Assembly (NCBI GenBank): GCA_905221605.1
Contig: CAJNDS010002201.1
Location: 257,022-321,021 of the forward strand
Source: Symbiodinium natans
Lineage: Eukaryota > Sar > Dinophyceae > Suessiales > Symbiodiniaceae
Length of the DNA: 64,000 nucleotides
Direction of reading: 5' to 3'
Below the pieces are notes generated by a model that was not told the DNA's origin, ran no database searches, and saw nothing but the letters and a program-made list of their open reading frames with translations. The translations under genes were made by a program, and so were the position numbers. Every line of letters starts with the position of its first letter. The first letter of the stretch is position 1. Positions 46,330-58,900 of this stretch are shown here, in pieces.

Positions 46330-47990
46330 TGACAAGGCTCAGGCAAACTTGACAGCAGCCCTACGAGCATTGGCCTGTTAACAGGACGCGCTCTTTGTGG
46401 AGTAGCCGTGGAAGTCCTGCATGATTCTTCAGCATGCGAAAGATTGTGTGGGCTCGATGATGTTCAAACTTCAGAGTTCGCCGCGTCATGGCATCCTGAA
46501 CGGACAGCTGTGTAAGCAGCCAGGCCAACTCTGCGCTTCATCAGCCTCGCCGCAGCTTTGACAATTGGGGGGTGACCCTGATATCTGATACCTGATAGCA
46601 GGCCTTGCTGGACCAACGTATCCTATGCAGTGGGCCGAATAACAGTTGAGCCAAAGCTGCCCGCGTTACTGGTGCACAATAGCCTACGCAAGCAGTGGGA
46701 TTGAGTTGCAAACTCTCACGAGCCATAGCTTACGTCTACCTTGACCATCGCAACGACCGATGTTTTCAGGGCATGGGCAAAATGGCAATACTTGCCCCGC
46801 TTGCCCCACTTGCTCTGATCTGGAAGCGGGAACCGATATGACATGTGTCACCTGTCCGACATGCCCTGTCTGCCCACCAAGTCCGCCTAATTGATGGCAA
46901 CCCTTTTTCTGAAGCCTAAGGTCTGCAAGCAAAGGGGCAGCTTGCACACGGCCTCGCTTTGGGCTGACTGTGAGGCAGACTTGTGGCTACTGTGTGGGTG
47001 GGGGTTGCCCCACTTTGACCCACTCGTTTGTCCTTCACATCAGGGTGACTTTTGTGGGCAGGAGGCGGGGACTTGCCCGCACTAGCGGTGGGGAGGTCTT
47101 GCCTCGCTTTGACCTGGCCCCCGCTACAAGTCTGCCTCACATTTGTGGCTAATCTGGGGGTTGGCTAAGGATGCGATATCTCGTCCCGGCGGGTAATTAA
47201 GCGCAAACCTATTGCCCATGGGGCCCAACTTGAATGTATGTCGTAGCTCTGCAACACGTGGCATATTGTGTCATTCTCCTGGGGCGCTGCGCTACAATAC
47301 ACATAAAAAGCTTCTCTGCTCCTCATCTTGTTTGTGCTTCACTGCAGTGCCGTGCGCATCAACCGACGTGCTGTACAGAGGTGGGACATATGTACAAACC
47401 CTGCATAGTACAGCTGCGTATCGAGAGCATCTCGCACAGCTCCCTGCTCAGGGCAGAAGTGGGTGCCTGCGCAGCAGCGACTGCTTGTAGCTGGCACTTG
47501 GCTGATGACTGCGTTGCTACACTCAAGGCTGTCAAGGCACATCAAGGAACAAGGGCAAAGCTTGCCGTAGACCCAAACAGTGCACGACACTCCCGAGCAC
47601 ACCCAGGGTTTCAAAGGAACAGCAAGAAGCCCTCCAAGTTGCTCCAAGAGTTCACGCTCCTCGAGTGTAAATCATCACCGACGCCTGAATCCTGCTGGAG
47701 CTTGGACTGACCAAAACCAGCAGGCTAAGGGATTTTCAAGCAGGTATCTCCGAAAACCAGCTCCCTCGCAAAGAGCATCCCGCCACAGAGCATGCAGCAG
47801 CCGATAGCTCCCTTATCACAGCCGTGACGCCCGCGTCTTTTGGCACCCGATTGTAGCTGCAGCACAGCGGAGGCATATGTGTGGTGGGCTTCAACTTCAT
47901 GTTTGCTGAGTTTCACCGATGCAGCCAAGAACACTGCGGGAGCACTGTCCCAAAGGGAGCGACCAGCTGATGGGACATAGTGCAAGGTGC
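46330..47990. other. Stretch without a supportable gene
   Basis: Short frames only. Around 46770-47150 there are scattered GC-rich words (CTTGCCCCGC, CTTGCCCCAC, CTTGCCCGCAC) without a regular period. Confidence 0.3.
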
Positions 47991-48011
47991 AAGCTCTACC
48001 AGGCTCGGTGG

Positions 48012-48515
48012 TCACGAAGTTGGCAGGTGGGCATGGACCTCACGGCCAACGTGGGCCTGCCTTGAGTTGTGCACCCAGGCACGAGTGGCATCGCTAGAAG
48101 GAGCGGGATCTTCGCCGCGGCCTGTCGCCGCGACCTCCAGCACCGGCTGAATGAGACTACCGAGCTTTGGAAGACCTCCCCCCAGCGCACTTGTGCATTC
48201 TCCTGAGCAGAAGCGTAATGCGCCGGGGCTGTTAAATTGTGATGTCGTCATGGACAGGTTCGCCTTTGTGCGGGCATTTGCCCCGCTGGTGGGGAGCACA
48301 CGCACAACCTGGTGAGTGTGAGTCATTGGCGTATTGCGCGGAGCATGCCGGCCTGTGGCCGGAGGTCTCTTCTTCCACCTTTCTTCTCGTAGCAGCCTGA
48401 GTACGCGAGTTTCGCGAGTGTCCTTGCATCCGCCTTCTGCCCCGGGACGCAGGAGCTCGGCCGTGCAAGAACCCCATATATGGGAGGGAGCGGAAAACAT
48501 GAAAACATGCCACAA
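48012..48515 (-). CDS. Possible gene, 167-codon frame, unidentified
   Basis: A minus-strand frame opens at an ATG at 48515 and runs to 48012. The middle reads CTAELLRPGAEGGCKDTRET and LRLLREERWKKRPPATGRHA; the end reads LGSLIQPVLEVAATGRGEDP. No domain is visible and introns may interrupt it. Confidence 0.25.
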   Translation of the reverse strand: MWHVFMFSAPSHIWGSCTAELLRPGAEGGCKDTRETRVLRLLREERWKKRPPATGRHAPRNTPMTHTHQVVRVLPTSGANARTKANLSMTTSQFNSPGALRFCSGECTSALGGGLPKLGSLIQPVLEVAATGRGEDPAPSSDATRAWVHNSRQAHVGREVHAHLPTS

Positions 48516-48813
48516 TATGCCGTCAAGGCACCACTTTTATTCGCACAGAACGCAAACAGGGACCAACCCCATCGTCACATTTGCCGGTTATTTCCGGACT
48601 CCACTGGTGCTCGAGTGCTCAACGAATTGCTAGCCCATGTGCGCAAAGTTGGTATGTCCATTCGTTCTTGCTTTGCGTTTCCAATGCATATGCTTTAGGC
48701 TTTTTGGCACTGCACAGGATCCTTTGTCAGTCAGTCTCGACACGAAATATCATCGAAAAGCTTCCATCAGGCTAAAGCAAGAAACGACCACCAGTTTTTT
48801 CGAGCGTGGCAGC

Positions 48814-49314
48814 TCAGCCCCCAAGCTTTGGAACATCGACTTCGAAGCCGTGCTTTCGAAATGCATAGCGTAGTCTCTCGCGCTTGTCCCACTTCCTGAG
48901 GTCGCAGCAAAACATTGCAAAGGCTGAATGTTCATGAAGCATGTGGCACATTATTATGTGTTTAGAGGTTCTGTGCGCATAACCCAGAGTTAAGCACAGC
49001 TGCTTTTTCAGATCGATAGGCACCATTTGTCGTGGCCAGTTCTGCTTCGGAATGCTGTTGCCACCTTGGTGCAACCGGCCGAGGGCCCCTAGGCCAACTA
49101 AGCCAACTAGGCCAACTAGGCCAACCAGGCCGTAAGGACTGCAACTGGCGGCAAGTCTCAGGGCTGCACCAAACGGACCCCGACCGAAGCCGCTAATGTA
49201 GTTCGCCTTGGGAGGGTCGTACTCCAACCACCACTTCTCCTCAACAGTGTAGAAAGAGTGCAGTGCAAGAAGAGCTTCCCTCCTTTTCCTTGTGGCCAAC
49301 TTAAAGCGTTTCAA
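48814..49314 (-). CDS. Unidentified gene with a minisatellite-coded (LVG)n stretch
   Basis: A continuous frame of 166 codons, opened only by a TTG at 49314, so the first exon is probably upstream. The start reads LATRKRREALLALHSFYTVE, then EKWWLEYDPPKANYISGFGR; the end reads CCDLRKWDKRERLRYAFRKH, then GFEVDVPKLGG. The middle contains GLVGLVGLVGLVGLG, coded by 9-bp repeats at 49091-49131. The middle part may instead be an intron that happens to be open. No family is recognised. Confidence 0.38.
   Translation of the reverse strand: MKRFKLATRKRREALLALHSFYTVEEKWWLEYDPPKANYISGFGRGPFGAALRLAASCSPYGLVGLVGLVGLVGLGALGRLHQGGNSIPKQNWPRQMVPIDLKKQLCLTLGYAHRTSKHIIMCHMLHEHSAFAMFCCDLRKWDKRERLRYAFRKHGFEVDVPKLGG
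49091..49131. repeat. 9-bp tandem repeat (AGGCCAACT)
   Basis: Four and a half copies with single changes. Read on the minus strand in the frame of the overlapping gene they encode Leu-Val-Gly repeats. Confidence 0.85.
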
Positions 49315-49839
49315 CGGGCCACTTGTGCAACCGTAGTGTGGAACTCAAACAGACGCTGCGTGCACCAACTGAATCTGACTGGCAGCGAAAACAAGTCAGC
49401 TATAGCAGTGTTAGAGTGAAGTGCCATGGAAACTCGCACAGCGTTTCAGAGCGCCAACCGCAACTGTCCTCCAAGCCCTGCGTCTTCCGGCGCTTGTTTG
49501 GAGGCCGGGCGCATTGGAGAGGGCCTCATGCGATTTTTGATACTGAACACTTACTGACACACTGCACAATGCGCGGACAATCCGACCATGGTGTCCCATT
49601 GTGCAGACTCGCTCCCTCATCCTTACTCTGTTCGATGGACCAATAAGCACTCAGATATGCTCCTTACCATCTTGGCCACGGACACAGTGGCACAAAAGCA
49701 TCGCCGGCGGGGACTGTCGAGTGCAAGCACTCATCTCCTTGAGACTTGTCTTGTGCAGTGTGGTGAGGCTAGTAAGGGGGACTCCGGCGGGCTACCCTTC
49801 TGGCGAAGAGACAGAGACTTGCACCGTTTGATCACAAGC

Positions 49840-50720
49840 CCTCAGCAGCTCGTCCTATAGGCGACCGCAGGATCTTTTCAGAAGGATCCCGGATGTGCCG
49901 CACCTGTTCGCCAATTAACATTAAGTACAGCCCGCCCAGCGAAGGGCGGACGCTGAACCACATGCAAGGATGGGATGCAGCTGAGCTCTGCGCTATCAGT
50001 GGAAGTGGCTCCGCAATCGGTCGTGCCGGGGCGAATGGAGGCACAATCTGCATGGTATGACACTTGCGCCCACACAAGCGTGAGAAGATCTTGCCCGCAA
50101 ACAATTCACAGTAAGTCGTGCGAAGTACGGCTGCAGTCATTCCATGCCGACAGACCTTGGCGACTTCCCTTTTCCCTACGACATAATCTCAGGCACCGCC
50201 ATCGCCACTCTCGAAAACACGCAGCGTGATGTCGGGAGCATGGCGGAAAGCCTAGGCTGAGCCGCTCAAAGTGTTGGCTTCGCTCATGCTCACTTCCTTT
50301 CTTCCTCGAAACATGCAAAGAAAACCTTGGTCTGCACATCTGTAAGTTTTGGCATGTCGCCACAATGCTACTTATTTCGAGTTGTTTCGAAATCAAAGCG
50401 ACAACTGGGTGACGCCTCCATACTGCTGGTTCTCGCGCTGTGCATTCCTTTTTGGAGCATGCCCATGTCACAAGTGTCTGAACTAGAAAAGAAGAGGTCC
50501 TTGAAGGCCGAGCAGCATTACAGTGGCTGAGGCTGGGGATCTCAAGACACCCAGCCCCCCCCACCAGTGCTTGATCTGTCGAGGGCATCGGGGACAGCAA
50601 CTTCTGTGGCAAGGAAAGGAATAAACAACACCTTGACAAAGCCAAAGCAGCCCACAAAGTAGCTCACAAAGTAGCTGTGCACACGGTGGCACCAGCTGTC
50701 CATTGCTGCGCTTGCGCTTG
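49840..50720 (-). CDS. Unidentified multi-exon gene, possible membrane protein
   Basis: 50705-50580 reads MDSWCHRVHSYFVSYFVGCF, then GFVKVLFIPFLATEVAVPDA, a likely membrane segment. 50140-49870 reads LRTTYCELFAGKIFSRLCGR, then MQIVPPFAPARPIAEPLPLI and LGGLYLMLIGEQVRHIRDPS, open for about 100 codons. Segments between are unclear. No family is recognised. Confidence 0.38.
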
Positions 50721-50797
50721 TGCGTGGCAACTCCTGGAGAAAGGATGACTGCAGCCTTGGCGCAGGCTGCGCGACTTGCCATGCAAAGGTTCAAGTC

Positions 50798-50880
50798 TAT
50801 TATTATTATTATTGTTATTATGATTATGAGTATTGTTTTTTATTACTATTATTGTTATAGTATCATTATTATTAATACAA
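50798..50880. repeat. ATT-rich microsatellite
   Basis: (ATT)n interrupted by GTT, ATG and ACT triplets. Confidence 0.85.
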
Positions 50881-51380
50881 GAGCTTGACTCCAGGCAAAG
50901 CTGCTAACACCGCTGGCGGTTGGGAGGGGGGTCTCATTGACGTTACAACTGCCTGCTCCATTCTGCTAGCTGCACTCTGCTGAGCACTCCCGCGGCATCT
51001 CAGATGGTTGGCACTCGTGTCCGCAGTGCCTCGTCCACTCAGCACAAAAACCACTGTGCTCCAATCCAGATGAGTTTTTTTGGAGTCTCTTGCTCTTGCT
51101 TCTTCCGCAGGAGGCTCGATGAAGTCTACCACTGCCATAAGCTTATGACAAGGACACTGAGCGCCTGCATCTGTGCGGAACGAACACTGGCACGTAGATC
51201 ACCTCAGAGAAAACCATGCGGAAGGGAAGTGGCCTACGAATACGCAAGCCAGCCTCCCTGACTGGCTTTGGTCCATCCCCACTTTGGATTCTGCAGCCGC
51301 ACCGTGCACAGGCAACAGCCAACTGAAAGAAAAAGGGGTTATGTTTATCATTTGCTCGGCCTGGACATGAATGATAAATG
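50880..51380 (-). CDS. Possible exons, unidentified
   Basis: 51345-51150 reads FQLAVACARCGCRIQSGDGP, then RMVFSEVIYVPVFVPHRC. 51135-50995 reads VVDFIEPPAEEARARDSKKT, then HLDWSTVVFVLSGRGTADT. Both are protein-like. The joins and family are unknown. Confidence 0.28.
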
Positions 51381-52232
51381 AGCACTGTCATCTACTGCCG
51401 TCATGCCATCGGCTACCTGATGACAATACCAACATCTCAGACTCTACTTGGCCTGCGGTGATCCTTGTGCTCGGCCGTCATCTGCCTCAGCGGTGCACAA
51501 GTCCAAACGAAACTTTGAAGTAGTTTGGCAGGCTTGCTCATGCCTGTTCATGATGCCAAGTTCGCATGCGTACGAGGCTTACGAAAGAAGGCTACAAATG
51601 TTTCAGGCTGAGCAAGATTCCCTCTGAGGCAAAAACCCCGCGATTCATGTTTTGCAACATGCAGACAAGCTTGCGAGAACGATTCAAATTCGCCATAACC
51701 TTCGTCGACATGCCCGCCAGGGCATTTGGTCTTTGGTTCCCCTATCTACTCATACCTGCGCTATGCACCCGGCACTGCATCGGGGAAGGTTCGAGTATAA
51801 AACTTGCGAATTCGACACCATGGCGTCCTGCATTCGCCGTGGCTTCGCAAAATCTCTGCAATTCAAGCTGATGCTCACTTCTGCACTGTGTCAAGCCAAT
51901 GGCTTGGGAAGCACGGCGGGCAGCTAACGGCGACCCTCACCACACCAATCAGAATGGAAGGCATCCGGACATCTGAGCCACAAAGCTGGATAAACCTGCA
52001 TGCCAGGCTTGTAGTATCATCTGTGGCTCCCTCCCATAATTTCATGGTCCAGCTGTTCTGGGTGTGGGAGCGAGCTGCATTGCCAACTTTTCATTCAAAG
52101 CTTTCAACGCTGCACAGAGCTCGTTCCCACGCGCATGAAAAAGGCAAACGGGCACCAGAAGGGGGCAACCCAGGGATTGATCGTCAACTTACGAGATTTT
52201 GCTCAGATGTTACCATCTGCTAGCTATCTTTA

Positions 52233-52356
52233 TAGGGTTCTTAAGGGGGGGTTCATGGGGGGTAAGTACTTAGGGAACCTTGAGGAAACTTCGGGAGAAT
52301 GGTGGGGAGTATAAGGTACATACTCCCCTTGAACCCCCCCTCCCTCAAGAACCCTA
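52233..52356. mobile_element. 124-bp palindromic element, MITE-like
   Basis: The left end TAGGGTTCTTAAGGGGGGGT pairs with the right end CCTCCCTCAAGAACCCTA over about 35 bp, and the inner parts (GGTAAGTACTTA and AAGGTACATACTCCCC) pair partly. It is unrelated in sequence to the other palindromes. Origin is inferred from structure. Confidence 0.5.
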
Positions 52357-52619
52357 CAAGAACTGCATATGGCAGAGGACAGATGACACACGCGATCCCT
52401 GGTCGCGTCGATGGGCAGCCCATTGGGAAGTAACTAAGTTGATCTTACGACTTGTTGCGGGGCTTAGCTACTGCTTTTCAGTGTCGTGGCCCGTCTCCTG
52501 GAGTGCTGCACAAGCCCGTCGTGTTGGTGAAACATCAACTCTTTCCGCGTGCACTTCCCTGTCGGTTGTGGCATGTCCTGGTCTTGGCTTTCATCTAGCA
52601 TCTGTTGGAAGGAAAAACT

Positions 52620-52955
52620 GCGCATCTACATTCATTTAAATATAAATATCTGTCTATTTATCTATCCATTTTCTATCCATAAATCTCTTTATGCAGTGTA
52701 GACGGCTTGAAGGCGAGGCTTATTCTTAGCTTTCTTTCTTTGGGTGAGACCCTTCCTGCCCCAAGGCTCAGAGGCGAGCCATGGCCCTGCCAGCATGTCA
52801 TCACGAACAATTGGTGTGACGATGTGCCGGCACGCCAGAAGCACGTTCACTGTGTGAATGCTGTTCCAGCCGTCAGAATGGGCACTGTGGACTGGAGCTC
52901 CCTAAGACATCCTGCGGTATGTGCCTCTCCAATCCCCGGCGCCGGCGCCAATGCG
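52620..52955. other. Region downstream of the IFT70 gene
   Basis: An AT-rich stretch with repeated (A/T)CTAT words at 52630-52690, then sequence without a visible gene. Confidence 0.35.
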
Positions 52956-52959
52956 AGCA

Positions 52960-55900
52960 TCAGTCTCTAAGTTTCAGGAAGAAGCCTTGGCATTTGCGGA
53001 GATCGCACTCCTGCAACTTGCTGAAGATCACTAGGTCATTGAGGTCACCGGAGGCCCTTCTTCTTGCAGCGTGTGCAGGCACAATCCAATCTAAAGTATT
53101 TCCAAGCAGCGTTTTATCATTCTTGCCTCTTGGGAGACTGTTCGCTTGCTTGCTGCATCTTCGTTGGCAGCCTTCATAATCAGCAAACACCCTCATGCAA
53201 TGCCAGTGCTTTCGTGCTGAACAGAACAGGCTGAGCAGCACAGCCAGCAACCACATGCTGCCACCAGTAACGTTGACAACATTTTGTCAGCACAAACCAC
53301 GAGCACTGCGGAATGCACAGCTCTGGCCTCAACCACGTTGATGGTTGTGCCGATGTTCTTTCCGACCTGATCGGCGGAGTCCAGGAAAGCGATGATGTCG
53401 TCGAAGACTTCGTCGTTCAGCCTTCTCTTTCACATGAATCGCGTGCACGCACACAGCCGCTGCCAAAGTGAAACTCAAACGAAGCACACGCACTCTCAGC
53501 CCCAAACACGACCATATTCTTCGCGAGGGTCTCTGCAAGAGCTAGCATGCACCGTTTGGCATAGTACCTTTGGATCGAGGAACGCCATGGCGGAACCAAC
53601 AAACGAACAAAAAACTTCCTCACTTCTAATGGCAGCAGTGCAGCTCGAAAGCCCAGTCTTCGGTTACTCCGGCTACCATGTCCACCTCAGCACATGCCGC
53701 CCGGATGCCAGGTGTCGACGCCGATCTTCTTGTCATACGGCTCCTGAGTCCAGGAGCAGCACTATACTGACTGCGCTGCACATGAAACTCCAACAAATAC
53801 ACGTTTCTTGCCAAAGCGCCAGGGACTTGATGATTCGGCTAATGCCAAACTCGAAGTTGCCCTTGGTGCAGTAGAGAGTTCCGATCACCTCGGCATCGAC
53901 AGCAGGTGCTGGCGTGGCAGTCGGCTGCTTGCGTTTGCACACCAGCACACATTGGTTGCGCACGTCCTTCGGCCATCTCTGACCCATCTCAGGCGCCCAC
54001 CAGATTGATGATGCACAAGTGGTAGACCTCAGCCAGCACAAGTTTTGTGAACTCCTTTGTTCAGTTGTAGGATTCCTGGGTGCTTATCAAAACAACATGC
54101 CGACAGCTAGCTGGAATATGCAAGAAGAGTGTGCAAACACGCACCGAGGGAGAACCACGGCAATCGACGATGTAAAAGGAACGGGGGGGGGGGGTAGTAC
54201 TTGCCGGGTCCTTGACATAATGTGACATGCCGGGATGCCGGTTTTGACGGGTCCTTCACCTTTTCCTCCTGAAGCAAACTGCACGCAGGCCACGCCTGCT
54301 GACAGCCCTCCCGGGTTCCGCATACAGGATGGCAACCCCGGTCCTCACGCTCCACAAGCCTCATAAGTTCTTCCGCCTCCTCATTGGCCGAGGTCATGAC
54401 CTCATGCTTCAGGCTAAATTAATGCCCTGGCAGCTCACTTCGCTTCGAGTAGTGCACTTGTGCCACAAAGCAGGACTCTTCATCAGTGCCTGTTTCAAGT
54501 CTAGCCGGCACAATCAGTGACCACATGACTCAACTCTAGTTCTGCTCGGGCAGCACTATTTGGATAGGTTGCTTTGGCTGGGCAGTAGGTCAGGATTCAT
54601 GCCAGCTGCGCCCGCTTATTTAGGTTTCTTCATGCAAGTGCAGAAGTCATTTGCCAGATGCCAGCAAAGGAGCATACGCCACGCAAAGGTTGGCCAGGAT
54701 GATCGCAGTCACGTTCAGCAGGTCATCGTTGTGCTTTCGCACAAAGGGCTCATAGTAGCGAATGCACTCCTTAAACTTCTCCTGCATGAAGAAGATGTGG
54801 GCCACGTTCCTCAATTGCGTTGACGTCTCTTTTCTGTGCTGGACAAGCACGAAAAAACACCGCAAGTGCGTAAAAGGCAGCAGCTTCAGCTTCTGCAACC
54901 CAGCAGCAGCTTCCACGACTCATCTTCGCTGCAGAATTCGGCAGACTGGCGGAAGATTTTTTCCTCGGCGATTGTTCAGGTACATCTCACTATCAGGTGG
55001 CACAAGGTCGAGTTGGGCGAGGGAGGGCTGAGTCGGGCAACGTCTGGGTGTGAGTCGGACAGCGGATGATTGCAAAGGCATATCCACGAGTCACGGGCAG
55101 ATTCAAGCGCGAAGTTTCAGAACTCAGGCGGTCCCTTCACACTTCCCATGCTTCCCAACTAAGTCATCTAGGCTGGGGCAACAGCAGAGCGTGCAGGCCC
55201 AGGCTCCACCATGGAGTAGTTCTCCAGCTCCCAGTAAATCTTGGCCTGGCCCATGAGTACCTGAGCGTGGCTTTTGCTGTGCGTTTCACGAGGTTGAATC
55301 CATGGGTCCACGGTAGGAGTCGCGGCCGAAGGATTTGAGGTTGACAGGAACTGTTGCCTTGACCGAACTGCCTTGCCATGCTCCCTCCCAGAAGTCACCC
55401 GAGTTTAGAATTCTGCCCAATTTGCCGGTATGTACTTTGCCAGGGCGTCGTCGAACTCAGCCAGATACTTTTTCACCTGACAGGACACCCCGGGATTTGT
55501 GTGGGTTTGTTGTGTAACTCAGGGACCAAGGAACCTCAAACCCAGGCGAAGACTTTGATGAATCGTGAGTCAGGAGTATATTAGGAGCCCAAGCACTTAG
55601 CCAGAGACTGCCAGTACCATCATGAGTCCTACTACATGGCCCTACTGGTGTTGCAGCTACTGCTGTCACACGCACGCCACGCCGCATGCTAAGCAGCATT
55701 GAGACGGCTCGAGCCTGGGTCTGATCCCGCTGCCGTCTTGCATCCTGGATGTTCTTGGTTCCTGCAGGGCTCTCTTTCTAGGACCACACGGTTTTCCGTT
55801 TACGTTTCCATACCTGTCCTTTCCGCAACATCTCGACATGCTTTGCCGACAGCTCGTCGAAGCGCCGGTATGCTTCTTCAGGCGAAGACTGGCCCAAAAT

Positions 55901-58900
55901 CAATGCATCCAAGAATTCCTTACATGGCAGACAAAGTTCATGAAGCATCCAGCTGGGGGGGCGGGGATTGGGGAGAGGATTATGGGGGGCGGGGGGGGGG
56001 GGGGGGGAAATTTGGGGCCTCGAAAGACTAGATCCTCGCCCCTATGCCAACTGAGATTCATAATCCTCAGGCTTCATGTTCTTGTAGGTGAGCTCGGCAT
56101 TCTCCGCTAGAATGTCGGCTGCGAGGTCATAGTAGCCTTGAGCGCATCTTGGGATTTGCTGGCCATGTCAAGCAAGGGTTTAGGGTTTAGGGCTTAGGGT
56201 TTAGGGTTTCGGGTCAATCGCCTACAGTCGCTGACGCCTACAACTTGTTGGGTTCGGGGTCGGCCATTCACCACCTATATGTAGGTGGGTGGAAGGAAGC
56301 CATCAATGGCACCAAATTGGCGTGTACTCGGCAGCTTTCATCCGGGCAGCTGTACTTGCAATACAGCAGCAGGAGGTTGACAAAGGTCTCCTCAGAATCG
56401 CGTGCTGCATTTTTCTCACTTCATCTCGGCGGCTTGGCCACCGAAGTTTGCGTAGCTACAACGTCGCAACTTATTACCAGCCTGACTCGACAGAAGGTTC
56501 CTACCTTCTTGGATGCCGAAGTGCTGGGGGGGAGGGTTGCTGGTTAAGCAGGAAATTGAGCTTGCGGAAGCCTTCAGTAGGCTTCTCATCCATCTCCTCG
56601 GCATCCGATTCAATGCGAGTTTGAACTCCGATGGGTGTGAGGCAACTCACAAAAGACACCGCTTCACTTCTGAGCGTGCTGCGATGAGGGCCTGGTTGTG
56701 GAGCGTGACTGGATCGAGCTCCGACTCGTCCCGAGGCGGCATGTCCGCTAAGGCGTCCTCTGCGCACCATCCAACAGTTGTGCTTAGACCCGAAGCCCAC
56801 ACAAAACCCCCCTCATCCTTCCCATACAGCAGAGAAAGCCGTCCTTAGCAGCTTCCATGTTTTTCGTCATGTACCTGTCACGGGCCACAACACCTCCCTA
56901 TTCCCAGGAGATTGGGTCTCCACATCATAGCATAATTTCAGCCGGTGCGCTCTATTGCAGACTTGAGGTTGAAGGCTTCGATGAGGGCAGTTTCCCTCAG
57001 GACGGAGGTGTTGCCCACACTCCTGGCACAGGGAAGCTCTTCTTCACAAGTTTGCTGAAAGGCTAGCTAAGACTCTCCCTTCAACCATTCTCAACCATCC
57101 AACCTGCGGTCCCGCCCTGGTTTCCAAGCTAGGGATGATTTGAAAATCCTGGCCTTTATATTTTATCTTGATCGGTTCGAAACCCCTTGCTTCGCACACT
57201 TTAGTAGTCACCGCCCTCTGTATGACAAGGCTCCGAGCTTTCAGGTCGCCTTCTGACCTGATCCGATCTGGTGTGCTACGGGTTCAACTGCTTCAACAAG
57301 CAAATGAAGCTCCAGCTTGCAAGCTCCTGCTGCCATGTCGCAAAGCTCCTACGGACAGCTCCGGATGATCCCGCACACCCCGCTCGATGATCTCGGCGAT
57401 GTGCTTCAACGCCGGACCATACTGCTTGGAGCCTTGAGCAATGGAACAGTAGCCAAGCTATTTGGTGGTCTTCTATGTCAGTGTGAAACTTGACCGAGCT
57501 CAATGCTATAGTAGCACAGGGCAATGTTGTAGGCAAGGCTTGCCTGTCAGGGCTTGACTAGTTGTAACTGCTGCAAGTAGGTGGTTGCGAATCGGTTCTA
57601 TGCCACGTGCGCCTGATAGCCGGTGCTTGTTATCGCATCGTTGAATAGCTTCATGGCTTCGGCGTACCTGTCTTGCTCGATCTTTTGTCAGCTGTTTGTC
57701 AAGTGGAAGGGTCATTCTGCCGGAAAGATACTACGCGACAAGCCCTCCAACACACATGGTTTTTCGGGGCACCGCTTCTCTTTCCAAAGCAGCGCACCCT
57801 CGAAGACCTGCCTCTCCTGAATCCAACGCAGGCTTTCAGCCGGAGGGCGGCAAAAGGGAAGCAACGAGTCACCAAGCAACAAAACGCAACAATGTGAAGA
57901 TCCCCTTGACCAGCAGTCGGTGCCCCTCCTCAGAGTCTGGATGACATTGATCCAGGATGCTACGGGCCAGCTGCGTCTCTTCCTGCACAAGTCAGTCTTG
58001 CAAAATCAAACGCACACGAACAAGGAGGAGAGGAGCGTGCCGCCGGCACAACATGTATGTACATGCAGGGCCTGTTCATAGGAAATCGTGGCTTGCAGCA
58101 TCAGCACCCGCTCCTTTTTGGGAAACGAAACAGTCACAGGAACGTGTCAAGTTGTCCGGGTACCACCGGCGAGGACTTGCAGCCCAGGCACAGTGTACTC
58201 CGGCGACTCCACTGAAGTGCAAGCCTGGCTAGCCTCCTCGTACAAGCCTGCTTTGATCAGGCTCTGGACCTAAGATGCCCCAAGGAGGCGACTACGCCTC
58301 TGCCAGTCGGCACGTGGAGCACTGTTAGAATATCTTGGAACCAAAGTTGCATGGTATATCTTGTACTCGTCGATCTCTGGAACGACTTGTACAAGCCTCA
58401 GAAGGGGAAGTTGCGACTCAAGCTCTCTCCGATGCACAGTGATGCGGAAGAGCTCATCTTCATGGCAATATCTGGGGTCCACCCTTGCACGTCTGCGGAG
58501 CATCAAAGCACAAACGCATGCTGTGGCAGACGAGCGGTGACGAATGCCCTCATTTCGGGACTGAACGATACCCACTAGTAGCACCAAGCCACTGAGCCTG
58601 GAGCGCATGCACTAAAGCTAATCGGTTATGCCTGGGGGCTGACCATATATGTCCGCGGCACTGGCAAAGTCTTGCATGTGGTAGTAGCAATATCCGAGCA
58701 ATGACCTCAACATCAGGTGCTGCCGTGCTCATTGTATTCTCGAGACCTCACGCTACATGCCTGCATCGCCCTGCAGGGACTCGTGGCTAGTGCTGAACCT
58801 TCAGCACGCCTTGCGTGTTTCAACATGGAACTGTACTAATGCCTGCTAGGACCCCAGCGTGAAAACCAAGATTGCTTCTTAGAACATCGAAACCAAGTCG

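Noticed and set aside
57160-57190. tRNA-like GGTTCGAAACC
   Set aside because: No paired T stem or upstream A box, and it lies in an IFT70 intron.
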